Origin: Lachnospiraceae bacterium
Lineage (GTDB): Bacteria; Bacillota; Clostridia; Oscillospirales; CAG-272
Assembly (NCBI GenBank): GCA_024404495.1
Contig: JAKSPT010000008.1
Coordinates: 16,706-80,705, forward strand
Reading direction: 5' to 3'
Length of the DNA: 64,000 bases
The notes under the pieces are model-generated. The model saw only the letters and a list, made by a program, of their open reading frames with translations. It was not told the DNA's origin and did not search any database. Each line of letters starts with the position of its first letter. The stretch's first letter is position 1. This document shows positions 1-7,861 of this stretch, in pieces. The position numbers were made by a program, and so were the translations under genes.

Positions 1-580
1 GTCGGTCGTTTCCGAGGCTTCCCCGATCGAGACCTTTTACGGCATCCGCGAGGATTACGACAAGATCACGGTCGCCTCGTTTCTGACCGAGGTCGTCGAG
101 GCGCTTTCGGTCGAAGGGCAGGGGGACGGCGCGCTGCTTTCGCTCACGCTGAACACGCTCTATCTGCTCGCCGGAAAGAGCCCCGATATCCCGAAGCTGA
201 AGGCTGCGTTCACCTTCCGCGCACTCTCGGTCTCCGGCTTCTGCCCCGATCTTTCGGGCTGCGCCGTCTGCGGCGCGGAAAATGCAAAAACCATGTATCT
301 CGATACCGCGAACGGCACGCTCACCTGTGAAAAATGCTTCGGCGAGGAGCCGGAGGTGAAAACGGGCGAGGAATACACCGGCGTCATCAAGGCGCTCTCC
401 CCCGACGTGCTCGCCGCGATGCGCTATATCGTCAGCGCCCCCGCAAAACGCGTCTTCCTCTTCTCACTCGAAAAGGAGGAGACCTTCGCGCTCGACAGGG
501 TCTCCGAGACCTATCTGACCGAACAGCTCGGCAGACGCTTCGGCACCCTTCGCTTTTACCGCGGCGGGAGTATCGGCTGA
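1..580 (+). CDS. recO: DNA repair protein RecO, C-terminal part (5' end outside window)
   Basis: RecO is the recombination mediator that works with RecF and RecR to load RecA on gapped DNA. The reading frame is open from base 2, so 192 residues are visible and the N-terminal OB fold lies outside the window. What remains is the helical C-terminal domain with its zinc-binding cysteines in two pairs: GCAVCG near base 260 and CEKC near base 328. The frame stops at TGA 578-580. mutS2 starts 27 bases further on in the same direction, so the two repair genes are probably cotranscribed. The assignment rests on the zinc motif, the typical FCPDLSGC stretch and the position; family confidence is high. 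Confidence 0.9.
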   Translation, partial: SVVSEASPIETFYGIREDYDKITVASFLTEVVEALSVEGQGDGALLSLTLNTLYLLAGKSPDIPKLKAAFTFRALSVSGFCPDLSGCAVCGAENAKTMYLDTANGTLTCEKCFGEEPEVKTGEEYTGVIKALSPDVLAAMRYIVSAPAKRVFLFSLEKEETFALDRVSETYLTEQLGRRFGTLRFYRGGSIG

Positions 581-607
581 CCTACTCTTTTACGAAAGGA
601 ATCATCA

Positions 608-3007
608 ATGAAGCAGGGATGCTTTGACAAAGCGATACGTTCGCTTGAATTTGACAAGATTACCGCGCTCCTTGCCGACTGCGCGCAGACGGAGGGCGGC
701 AAAGGGCTTGCGCTCACCCTCCTCCCGGATACCGACCTCGTCCGCATCCGGAAAAAGCTCGGGCAGACCTCCGACGCGAAGGCGCTTTCGACCCTCAAGG
801 GTCCGCCCTCCTTCGGCGGGGTAAAGGACGTCTCGGGCTCGCTCGAACGGGCGGAAAAGGGCGCGCCGCTGAACAACCGGGAGCTGCTTGACGTTGCCCT
901 CGTGCTCCGCACGGCGAGACGGCTGATCTCCTATTTCAACGAGGGACACCGCGATCCCGCGATCGGAAAGACCCTTTCCGAAACCTTTTCCCGTCTCGAG
1001 CCCGAACGGGGGCTGGAGGAAAAGATCACGCGGATCATCCTCGCGGAGGATCTGATCGCCGACGAGGCGAGCCCCGCGCTTTCGGATATCCGCCGGAAGA
1101 TCCGCGCGGCGAATAACAAGATCAAGGACGTGCTGCAGAAGTACGTGAACGGCTCGCACTCGAAGGTACTGCAGGAAAACATCATCACGATGCGCGGCGG
1201 GCGCTACGTCATTCCGGTCAAGGCGGAATACAAGAACGAGATCAAGGGTCTCGTTCACGACACCTCCGCCTCGGGCGCGACTCTTTTCATCGAGCCGATG
1301 GCGGTGGTCGACGCCAACAACGAGCTCCGCACCCTCGAATCGGAGGAGAAGCACGAGATCGAGCGTATCCTCGCCGAGCTTTCCGCCGAGTGCGCCGCGT
1401 CCTCCTATAACATTCTGAACGACTATCACGCCGAGGTGGAGCTTGACTTCATCTTCGCGAAGGCGGCGCTCTCCGACCGGATGGCGGGGATGGAGCCGAC
1501 GCTGAACGAAAAGAAGCTGATCCGCCTCCACGCCGCGCGGCATCCGCTGATCGACAAGGACAAGATCGTTCCGATCAGCCCGATCCTCGGCGGCGCCTAC
1601 GATACGATGGTCATCACCGGTCCGAACACCGGCGGCAAGACGGTCACGCTGAAAACGCTCGGTCTGCTTTCGCTGATGGCGCAGGCGGGGCTCCATATCC
1701 CCTGCGACGGCGACACGACCCTCTGCGTTTTCGACGGGATCATGGCGGATATCGGGGACGAGCAGTCGATCGAGCAGTCCCTTTCCACCTTCTCGGCGCA
1801 CATGACCAACATCGTGAAGATCCTCGACCAGACCGGGGAAAACAGCCTCGTCCTCTTCGACGAGCTCTGCTCGGGCACCGACCCCACGGAGGGCGCGGCG
1901 CTCGCGATCTCGATCATCGAAAGGATAAGGGAAAAGGGAGCGCTCTGCTGCGCGACCACCCACTACGCCGAGATCAAGGCGTACGCGCTCGAACACGACG
2001 GCGTCGTGAACGCGTCGTGCGAGTTCGACGTGGAAACGCTCAAGCCGACCTACCGCCTTATCGTCGGAACGCCCGGCAAATCCAACGCCTTCGCCATTTC
2101 CGAAAAGCTCGGGCTTGACCCCGCGATCGTGGAGGCGGCAAGGACGCGGATCAGCGCAGACGACAAGCGCTTTGAAACCGTGATCGAGCAGCTTGAAAAG
2201 AGCCGCGTCGAGATGGAAAAGGAACGCGACGAGGCGGCAAGGCTGAGAAAAGAATACGAAACCTTCAAAAAGACGGCGGAGGACAACCTCCGTTCCCGTC
2301 TCGCCTCCGCCGAAAAGGACCTCGAAAAGACGCAGGCAAAGGCGACGCAGATGATGGAATCCGCGCGGATCACCTCGGAATTCGTCCTCGAAGAACTGGA
2401 AAAGGTGAAGAAGCAGAAGGAATCCGAACGGTTTGCCGCCGAGCTGGAGGAAGCGAGAGGCAAGATCCGGAAGCGTCTGAAGGAGACCGGCGATATCGTC
2501 AATCCGGTCGAGGAGGGCACCGACGAGGATTACGTCCTCCCGCGTCCGCTGAAGGCGGGCGACGAGGTGCAGCTCATCAACGTCGGGACGAAGGGCATCG
2601 TCGATACCGCGCCCGACAAGCAGGGCAACGTCACGGTGCGCACCGGGATGATAAAGACCCGCACGAACGTGAAGAACCTGAAACTTCTGACCGACGCCGT
2701 GACCGTGACGGCGGAAAAGCAGAAAAAGAGCGCGAACGCCTACCGGGCGCTGGTCAGCCGGGAGTTTTCCCCCTCGCTCGACCTGCGCGGACAGACCGGG
2801 GACGACGCGTGGTTCATGACCGACAAATACCTCGACGAGGCAAAGGTTGCGGGCGTGCTTTCGGTCACGATCATTCACGGCAAGGGGACCGGCGCCCTCC
2901 GGACGGCGATCCAGACGCGGCTCAAGCACGATCCGCGCGTCAAGGGCTTCCGCAACGGTATGTACGGCGAGGGCGACGCGGGCGTGACGATCGTGGAGCT
3001 CAAATAA
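608..3007 (+). CDS. mutS2: Endonuclease MutS2 with Smr domain
   Basis: 799 residues, the normal length for MutS2. It is a DNA-binding ATPase that suppresses homologous recombination, and in Bacillus it also acts in rescue of collided ribosomes. The N-terminal clamp and lever region is followed by the ABC-type ATPase domain with Walker A GPNTGGKT (residues about 338-345) and Walker B LVLFDELCSGTDP (about residue 414-426). A long charged coiled coil lies at about 510-620. The C-terminal Smr nuclease domain begins at about residue 723 with LDLRG and carries HGKGTGALR near residue 757. The mismatch-recognition domain I of MutS is absent, as expected for MutS2. The start at 608 follows a GAAAGGA site. 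It sits just downstream of recO. Confidence 0.97.
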   Translation: MKQGCFDKAIRSLEFDKITALLADCAQTEGGKGLALTLLPDTDLVRIRKKLGQTSDAKALSTLKGPPSFGGVKDVSGSLERAEKGAPLNNRELLDVALVLRTARRLISYFNEGHRDPAIGKTLSETFSRLEPERGLEEKITRIILAEDLIADEASPALSDIRRKIRAANNKIKDVLQKYVNGSHSKVLQENIITMRGGRYVIPVKAEYKNEIKGLVHDTSASGATLFIEPMAVVDANNELRTLESEEKHEIERILAELSAECAASSYNILNDYHAEVELDFIFAKAALSDRMAGMEPTLNEKKLIRLHAARHPLIDKDKIVPISPILGGAYDTMVITGPNTGGKTVTLKTLGLLSLMAQAGLHIPCDGDTTLCVFDGIMADIGDEQSIEQSLSTFSAHMTNIVKILDQTGENSLVLFDELCSGTDPTEGAALAISIIERIREKGALCCATTHYAEIKAYALEHDGVVNASCEFDVETLKPTYRLIVGTPGKSNAFAISEKLGLDPAIVEAARTRISADDKRFETVIEQLEKSRVEMEKERDEAARLRKEYETFKKTAEDNLRSRLASAEKDLEKTQAKATQMMESARITSEFVLEELEKVKKQKESERFAAELEEARGKIRKRLKETGDIVNPVEEGTDEDYVLPRPLKAGDEVQLINVGTKGIVDTAPDKQGNVTVRTGMIKTRTNVKNLKLLTDAVTVTAEKQKKSANAYRALVSREFSPSLDLRGQTGDDAWFMTDKYLDEAKVAGVLSVTIIHGKGTGALRTAIQTRLKHDPRVKGFRNGMYGEGDAGVTIVELK

Positions 3008-3049
3008 AACGGTAAAAAACGCCTTCGGGCGAAAAGAAGGAGATACATC

Positions 3050-3820
3050 ATGGATAAAATCATTCTCGGCGCACAGCTTTACACCGTGCGCGACCATATT
3101 CAGACCGACGAGGACTTCGAGCGCACGATGGCGCAGCTCGCCGAAATGGGCGTGAAATACATCCACGCCTCCGGCATCGGCGGCAAGGTCACGAAGGAAG
3201 CGATCCGCCGCGGCACGAAGGACAACGGCATCGAGATCGTTCTGACCCACTACAATCCGACCGCTCTGCTCGAAAACTACGAAAAGGCGATCGAGTACCA
3301 CGATTACATCGGCACCCGCGCGATCGGCATCGGCGGCATCCCCTACGACCGCAACTACGAGGGCTATATGCGCTTCTGCGAAAACTTCGCGCCCGTTTTT
3401 GAAAAGCTGAAGGCATCGGGACGCCTCTTCCTCTACCACAACCACCACCTCGAGTTCGAGAAGTTCAACGGCAAGACCGCGATGGACTGGATGCTGGAGA
3501 ACACCGATCCCGAGGGGATGAAGCTCACCTTCGACGCCTACTGGGCACATTACGCCGGCATCGACCCGATCGACTTCGTGGAGAAGCACGGCGAGCGCAT
3601 CTTCTGCACGCACACCAAGGATATGACCGTCCTGAACGGCAGCCCCACAATGACCGAAATGCTGACCGGCAACATCAACTACGACGGCTTCTTTGAAAAG
3701 TGCCGTGAAAAGAACGTGAAATATCACTTCATCGAGCAGGATATCTGCCGGATGGATTCGATGGAGAGCATGAAGATCAGCTTCAACAACCTGATGAACC
3801 GCTACGATTTCTGGGGCTGA
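3050..3820 (+). CDS. Sugar phosphate isomerase/epimerase family protein (xylose isomerase-like TIM barrel)
   Basis: 256 residues with the fold signature of the AP endonuclease 2 / xylose isomerase-like TIM-barrel superfamily. It opens with ILGAQLYTVRD, which is the standard first strand and loop of sugar isomerase/epimerase family members. Likely metal ligands include LYHNHHLEF (about residues 127-135), FDAYWAHYAG and FCTHTKDM. These enzymes usually interconvert keto sugars or inositol derivatives using a divalent metal; the substrate cannot be read from the sequence. A strong AGAAGGAGA site precedes ATG 3050. The stop overlaps the next start by one base (TGATG at 3818-3822), which implies translational coupling to the RNHCP gene. 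Confidence 0.85.
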   Translation: MDKIILGAQLYTVRDHIQTDEDFERTMAQLAEMGVKYIHASGIGGKVTKEAIRRGTKDNGIEIVLTHYNPTALLENYEKAIEYHDYIGTRAIGIGGIPYDRNYEGYMRFCENFAPVFEKLKASGRLFLYHNHHLEFEKFNGKTAMDWMLENTDPEGMKLTFDAYWAHYAGIDPIDFVEKHGERIFCTHTKDMTVLNGSPTMTEMLTGNINYDGFFEKCREKNVKYHFIEQDICRMDSMESMKISFNNLMNRYDFWG

Positions 3821-4155
3821 TGGAAACCGCCCGCTTTACGAAAAACGATTCGGGCTTCGTCTGCAAGAACTGCGGGAGAGAGGTCGCGCCGCTCGGCTCC
3901 TCCTCCCGCAACCACTGTCCCTTCTGCCTCGCCTCTCTCCACGTGGACGTGAATCCCGGGGACCGCGCCGAGACCTGCGGGGGGATCATGGACGCGATCG
4001 CGGCAAAGCCCGACCCGAAGCACGGATTTCTGATCCTGCATAAATGCCGCAAATGCGGGGCGCTCCGGAAAAACCGCGCCGCCTACGGCGTGAAGATCCA
4101 ACCGGACGACGCGTCGCTTCTCATCGCGCTGACCGCGAAGCCCTTTGAGGAATAA
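3820..4155 (+). CDS. RNHCP domain-containing protein
   Basis: 111 residues. It carries the eponymous RNHCPFCL motif (about residues 30-37) of the RNHCP family, a small cysteine-rich domain of unknown function. Paired cysteines (CKNC, CPFC, CRKC) look like zinc knuckles, suggesting a treble-clef-like fold. The start codon overlaps the stop of the preceding isomerase-like gene by one base, so it is coupled to it, and an intrinsic terminator follows directly. The family is widespread in Firmicutes and has been linked by annotation only to nucleic-acid binding. No function is claimed here. Confidence 0.85.
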   Translation: METARFTKNDSGFVCKNCGREVAPLGSSSRNHCPFCLASLHVDVNPGDRAETCGGIMDAIAAKPDPKHGFLILHKCRKCGALRKNRAAYGVKIQPDDASLLIALTAKPFEE

Positions 4156-4156
4156 T

Positions 4157-4198
4157 AAAAAAACTTTTCAAATGCGTTTGCGTTTGAAAAGTTTTTTT
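4157..4198 (+). terminator. Intrinsic terminator after the recO-mutS2-RNHCP run
   Basis: Perfect 16-bp inverted repeat, arms 4157-4172 and 4183-4198, with a 10-base loop. The arms begin with A7 and end with T7, so it can terminate in either direction. It directly follows the TAA of the RNHCP gene. Confidence 0.9.
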
Positions 4199-4281
4199 AT
4201 ATGCGGGATCGTCAACGCTCGTCCGGCTTTGGTATCAGAAATTTCCGTTCATTGATTTTTTCTCTCCGGTCATACTAATTC

Positions 4282-4298
4282 TGCGCGGAAACCGCGCA
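4282..4298. promoter_or_regulatory. Short GC-rich palindrome upstream of the surface-stalk gene
   Basis: TGCGCGG and CCGCGCA (4282-4288, 4292-4298) form a 7-bp stem with an AAA loop in an otherwise AT-rich upstream region, 37 bases before the ATG at 4335. It could be an operator or an RNA hairpin in the leader. A weak TTGATT at 4252-4257 lies upstream, but I see no convincing -10, so the promoter is not resolved. Confidence 0.35.
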
Positions 4299-4334
4299 AA
4301 TAATGAAAAACAGACCGAAAAGGACGGAATATCA

Positions 4335-4847
4335 ATGAGAAAAGCAAAAACCGCGTCGCCCGCGGTCGTCTGCACGCTGCTTCTGCTGGCGGCGGCGGTC
4401 GTCACTTATTTCGGGGTGACGGTGTCTGCTATGTGGGACGGCGGGCTGACCGACGGGAACGAGGAGAGCACGCCGCTGCCCTTTCCGCGCGGCAATACTG
4501 ACGAAAGCGGGGCGCTCCTGCCCGACGGCGGGACGGCGGCGGGAGAAGAAACACTGCCGGACGGCGAAGTCGGGACCGAGCGGAACGATCCGACCGGAAC
4601 CGAGCCGATGACGGATCGGGAGACCGATCTGCCGGACACCGACGGGATGACCGAACGGGAGACCGATCGCGTCACCGACCGGGTGACCGAAGCCGCGCAG
4701 GACACGGGCACACCGGAAACCGGAACGACCGAAACCGAAAAGAAGGCGGGGCTTTCCTTCTGGGCGGTCCTCGGTGCCGCCGGCTGTGCCGCCGCCGTCG
4801 CGGGGATCGTTCTCGCGGTGACGAACAGAGCGGAAAAGAAGCACTGA
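4335..4847 (+). CDS. Hypothetical membrane-anchored protein with Thr/Glu-rich stalk
   Basis: 170 residues; no recognised family. An N-terminal hydrophobic segment (about residues 10-30) looks like a signal peptide or anchor. It is followed by a low-complexity region rich in Thr, Asp, Glu, Gly and Pro (about 35-135) with repeated (D/E)RETD- and TDR-like units, then a C-terminal transmembrane segment (about 143-163) and a basic tail AEKKH. The layout of export signal, flexible acidic stalk and membrane anchor matches the ends of the PIG-L protein at 38.5 kb. It is monocistronic between two terminators. The coding potential is supported by frame integrity and membrane topology, not by homology. 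Confidence 0.6.
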   Translation: MRKAKTASPAVVCTLLLLAAAVVTYFGVTVSAMWDGGLTDGNEESTPLPFPRGNTDESGALLPDGGTAAGEETLPDGEVGTERNDPTGTEPMTDRETDLPDTDGMTERETDRVTDRVTEAAQDTGTPETGTTETEKKAGLSFWAVLGAAGCAAAVAGIVLAVTNRAEKKH

Positions 4848-4854
4848 CCGCAAA

Positions 4855-4892
4855 GAAAACGAGGGTATCCCGGACGGAAAACCCTCGTTTTC
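4855..4892. terminator. Bidirectional terminator between convergent genes
   Basis: 12-bp perfect inverted repeat GAAAACGAGGGT (4855-4866) and ACCCTCGTTTTC (4881-4892) with a 14-base loop, followed by a T-rich stretch. It lies between the stalk protein (+) and the aspartokinase (-) and can serve both. Confidence 0.85.
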
Positions 4893-4902
4893 TGTGTTTT
4901 CT

Positions 4903-6225
4903 TTATTTCACGAACTCGGCGTAGATCGCGCGCATCGCGGCGCTGAGGTCTTCCTCGTGGACGCCGATGATGATGTTCAGCTCGGAGGAGCCCTGATCGA
5001 TCAGACGGATGTTGATGTCGGCGCGGGCGACGGCGGAAAGTGCCTTCGCGGAGGTGCCCTTCGCGTTGACCATGTTTCTGCCGACGACGGCGAGGAGGGC
5101 GATGCCGTCCTCGATCTGAATGGATTCGGGCTCACAGATCGCACAGATCTCGTTCAGGATCGCGTCGCGCTTGTTCTTAATGGCGTCGGTCGCGACGACG
5201 ACGCTCATCGTGTCGATGCCGGAGGGCAGATGCTCAAAGGAGATCCCCTGCTTTTCGAGGACTTCGAGAACCTTTCTGCCGAAGCCGAGCTCGGCGTTCA
5301 TCATATCCTTCTCGATCGAGATGACCGAAAGACCCTTTTTGCCCGCGATGCCGGTGATCGCGCCCGAACCGGTGCGGGTCGTGCTCGAAACGATCATCGT
5401 GCCGGGGTCCTCGGGGGAGTTGGTGTTGCGGATGTTGATCGGAATCCCCGCGAAGCGCACCGGGAAGATCGCGTCCTCGTGCAGGACGGTCGCGCCCATA
5501 TAGGAAAGCTCACGCAGCTCGCGGTAGGTGATGACCTCGATGACCTTGGGGTTTTCAACGATGCGGGGGTCCGCCATGAGGAAGCCGGAAACGTCGGTCC
5601 AGTTTTCGTAGAGGTCGGCTTCCGCCGCGCGTGCGACGATCGAGCCGGTGATGTCCGAGCCGCCGCGCGAGAAGGTGCGGATCGTGTCGTTCGGCATCGA
5701 GCCGTAGAAGCCGGGGATGACGGCGTGCGGATGCTTTTTGAGAGCGTCGCCGAGCACGGTGTTCGTCTTTTCGCTGTCGAAGGTGCCGTCCTCACGGAAG
5801 AAGATGACGTCGGCGGCGTCGATAAAATCATACCCGAGGTACGCGGCGAGAATTTTGCCGTTGAGGTATTCGCCTCTCGAAGCGGCAAAGTCTCTGCCGG
5901 CGCGGTGCTGGATTGCCGAACGGATCGCGGCGAATTCTGCTTCCGGAGAGAAATCAAGTCCGAGGTCGTTGACGATATCGCGGTAGCGGCTTTCGATCTT
6001 TCCGAAGGATTCGGTGATGTCCTTCCCCTGTGAAGCCTCTTCGTAGCACTTGTAGAGCATATCGGTGACCTTGTCGTCCGAAGAGAAGCGCTTGCCGGGG
6101 GCGGAGGGAACGACGTAGCGTCTGCACGCCTCTGCGCGGACGATCGCCGCCGCCTTGCGGAACTGATCGGCGCCCGCGAGGGAGCTGCCGCCGAATTTGA
6201 CGACCTTGACTTTGTAATCCTGCAT
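4903..6225 (-). CDS. lysC: Aspartate kinase
   Basis: Aspartokinase phosphorylates L-aspartate, the first step toward lysine, threonine, methionine and diaminopimelate. 440 residues. KFGGSS at the N-terminus (about residues 8-13) is the kinase signature; FSRGGSDITGS marks the substrate-binding region (about 207-217). Two ACT-type regulatory segments occupy the last third, from about residue 300. The length and layout fit the YclM-like monofunctional class. The start at 6225 was chosen because AAGGAG lies 8 bases upstream and a consensus promoter ends just before it; the longer frame that begins at 6294 would start inside that promoter. The predicted leader is only about 35 nt, so there is no room for a lysine riboswitch. 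Confidence 0.93.
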   Translation of the reverse strand: MQDYKVKVVKFGGSSLAGADQFRKAAAIVRAEACRRYVVPSAPGKRFSSDDKVTDMLYKCYEEASQGKDITESFGKIESRYRDIVNDLGLDFSPEAEFAAIRSAIQHRAGRDFAASRGEYLNGKILAAYLGYDFIDAADVIFFREDGTFDSEKTNTVLGDALKKHPHAVIPGFYGSMPNDTIRTFSRGGSDITGSIVARAAEADLYENWTDVSGFLMADPRIVENPKVIEVITYRELRELSYMGATVLHEDAIFPVRFAGIPINIRNTNSPEDPGTMIVSSTTRTGSGAITGIAGKKGLSVISIEKDMMNAELGFGRKVLEVLEKQGISFEHLPSGIDTMSVVVATDAIKNKRDAILNEICAICEPESIQIEDGIALLAVVGRNMVNAKGTSAKALSAVARADINIRLIDQGSSELNIIIGVHEEDLSAAMRAIYAEFVK

Positions 6226-6265
6226 AACGGGAATCTCCTTCATGGTGAAAAAACAATTATACTTT

Positions 6266-6294
6266 ATTATATGAGAAGCAAAGCGGTTTGTCAA
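6266..6294 (-). promoter_or_regulatory. Consensus sigma-A promoter of aspartokinase
   Basis: On the minus strand TTGACA (6289-6294) is followed after exactly 17 bases by TATAAT (6266-6271), 12 of 12 consensus positions. It points toward the ATG at 6225. Confidence 0.92.
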
Positions 6295-6361
6295 TCGGCA
6301 AAATGCAGTTTTTACCGGGAAAAACTGCGATTTTTATTTGTGAAAAATAATCGAAAAACGG

Positions 6362-6390
6362 TTGCGCGGTTCACAAATATCTGCTATAAT
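6362..6390 (+). promoter_or_regulatory. Extended -10 promoter of the MBOAT/DHHW operon
   Basis: TATAAT at 6385-6390 is preceded by TGC (extended -10). A partial -35, TTGCGC, lies at 6362-6367 with 17-bp spacing. It is oriented toward the MBOAT gene 38 bases downstream. Confidence 0.8.
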
Positions 6391-6427
6391 AGTATTATCT
6401 GTAAATATGTCCGGGAAAGGGTCGGCT

Positions 6428-7849
6428 ATGGTATTTTCCAGCCTTGAATTTCTGTTTCTGTTTTTACCCATCACGCTGATGCTCTATTACGCGGTGCCGA
6501 AAAAGTACCGCGTGTGGCGCAACGTGGTGCTTCTCGCCATGTCGCTCGTTTTTTACGGCTGGGGCGAGCCGAAGTACGTTCTGCTGATGGTCTTCACCAT
6601 CCTCGCCGATTACGGGGCAGGGCTGCTCATCGGCTGGTTCCGGGACGTGAAGGACAAGCCGAAGGCGGCAAAGGCGGTGCTGATCTCCTCGATCGTACTG
6701 AACCTCCTGATCCTCGGCTTCTTCAAGTATTACGATTTTCTGGTCTCCAATCTCCGGCTGATCCCGGGGCTCGGCGGGCTGAAAACGCTCGGGCTCGCGC
6801 TTCCGGTCGGCATTTCGTTCTATACCTTCCAGGCGCTCTCCTACGTCATCGACGTCTACCGTGACGACGCGCGGGTGCAGAAAAACCCGATCTCCTTCGG
6901 CACCTACGTCACCCTTTACCCGCAGCTCGTCGCCGGACCGATCGTACGGTATCAGGACGTGGACGATATGCTCCGCGACCGTACCGAATCCCGCGCGCTC
7001 TTCGCGAGCGGCGTCCGCACCTTCCTCGCGGGTCTCGGCAAGAAGATGCTCCTCGGCAACGTCGCCGGGATGATGTGGGATACCATTTCCGCCGCTCCCG
7101 GGCGCTCGGTCGTCGGGGCGTGGCTCGGCATCATCTTCTATACCTTCCATATCTATTTCGACTTCTCGGGCTATTCCGATATGGCGATCGGTCTCGGGAA
7201 GATGATCGGCTTCCGCTTCCTCGAAAACTTCAATTATCCCTATATCGCGGAAAGCATCACCGATTTCTGGCGCCGCTGGCACATGTCGCTTTCGACGTGG
7301 TTCCGCGAATACGTTTATTTCCCGCTCGGCGGCTCCCGCTGCGACAAGAAGTGGAAGAATTACCGCAATATCTTCATCGTGTGGCTGCTGACCGGCGTCT
7401 GGCACGGTGCGAACTGGAACTATATCCTTTGGGGTCTTTACTATTTCGTCCTGCTGATGATCGAAAAGACCTTCCTCAAGAAATATCTTGACAGGGCGCC
7501 CTCGTGGGTGCGCCATGTCTACGCGCTCTTCTTCATCTGCATCGGCTGGCTGATCTTCGCCGAGACCGATCTCGCCGCGGGAACGGTCTATCTCGGCAAC
7601 CTCTTCGGCATCGGGGCGAACGGCTTCATCGACAGCGTCGCGCTTTACGATCTTGCGCGGAACCTGCCCTATCTGCTCCTGCTCGGGATCGCCTCGACGC
7701 CCCTGCCGCGCAAGCTTTTCTACCGGTTCTACGAAAAGAAGCCCTCCTTCCGTACCGTCGCGGCGGTCGGCGGGATCCTGCTTCTCGTCGTATGCACCGC
7801 GTATCTCGTCGCCTCCTCTTACAATCCCTTCATTTATTATATCTTCTGA
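6428..7849 (+). CDS. MBOAT family O-acyltransferase (AlgI-like)
   Basis: Membrane-bound O-acyltransferase of 473 residues with about ten hydrophobic segments. It would pass an acyl (usually acetyl) group across the membrane for esterification of an extracellular glycan. The AlgI-type signature is clear: FSGYSDMAIG, the FWRRWHMSLSTWFREYVY stretch, and GVWHGANWNYILWG with the catalytic-type histidine. The start at ATG 6428 has GGGAAAGGG just upstream; ATG 6407 has no ribosome binding site. The DHHW-family gene begins 12 bases after the stop. MBOAT plus a DHHW/AlgX-like partner is the usual pair for secondary polysaccharide acylation. The target polymer is not encoded nearby. Confidence 0.93.
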   Translation: MVFSSLEFLFLFLPITLMLYYAVPKKYRVWRNVVLLAMSLVFYGWGEPKYVLLMVFTILADYGAGLLIGWFRDVKDKPKAAKAVLISSIVLNLLILGFFKYYDFLVSNLRLIPGLGGLKTLGLALPVGISFYTFQALSYVIDVYRDDARVQKNPISFGTYVTLYPQLVAGPIVRYQDVDDMLRDRTESRALFASGVRTFLAGLGKKMLLGNVAGMMWDTISAAPGRSVVGAWLGIIFYTFHIYFDFSGYSDMAIGLGKMIGFRFLENFNYPYIAESITDFWRRWHMSLSTWFREYVYFPLGGSRCDKKWKNYRNIFIVWLLTGVWHGANWNYILWGLYYFVLLMIEKTFLKKYLDRAPSWVRHVYALFFICIGWLIFAETDLAAGTVYLGNLFGIGANGFIDSVALYDLARNLPYLLLLGIASTPLPRKLFYRFYEKKPSFRTVAAVGGILLLVVCTAYLVASSYNPFIYYIF

Positions 7850-7861
7850 CGGGTGTCTATC

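Noticed and set aside
605..3727. A 1040-residue open frame on the minus strand opposite mutS2 and the isomerase-like gene
   Set aside because: It is a by-product of high G+C third positions. The + strand genes have clear families and ribosome binding sites; the minus frame shows Arg/Val/Asp-rich sequence without family features. The same holds for long minus frames at 6464-9124, 12663-15221, 25549-28308, 52426-54885 and 59535-62117.
6226..6265. Possible lysine riboswitch before aspartokinase
   Set aside because: The leader from the promoter to the start is about 35 nt, too short for one.
6226..6294. Longer aspartokinase starting at 6294
   Set aside because: The start would lie in the -35 element of a perfect promoter and the extra residues are not seen in the family.
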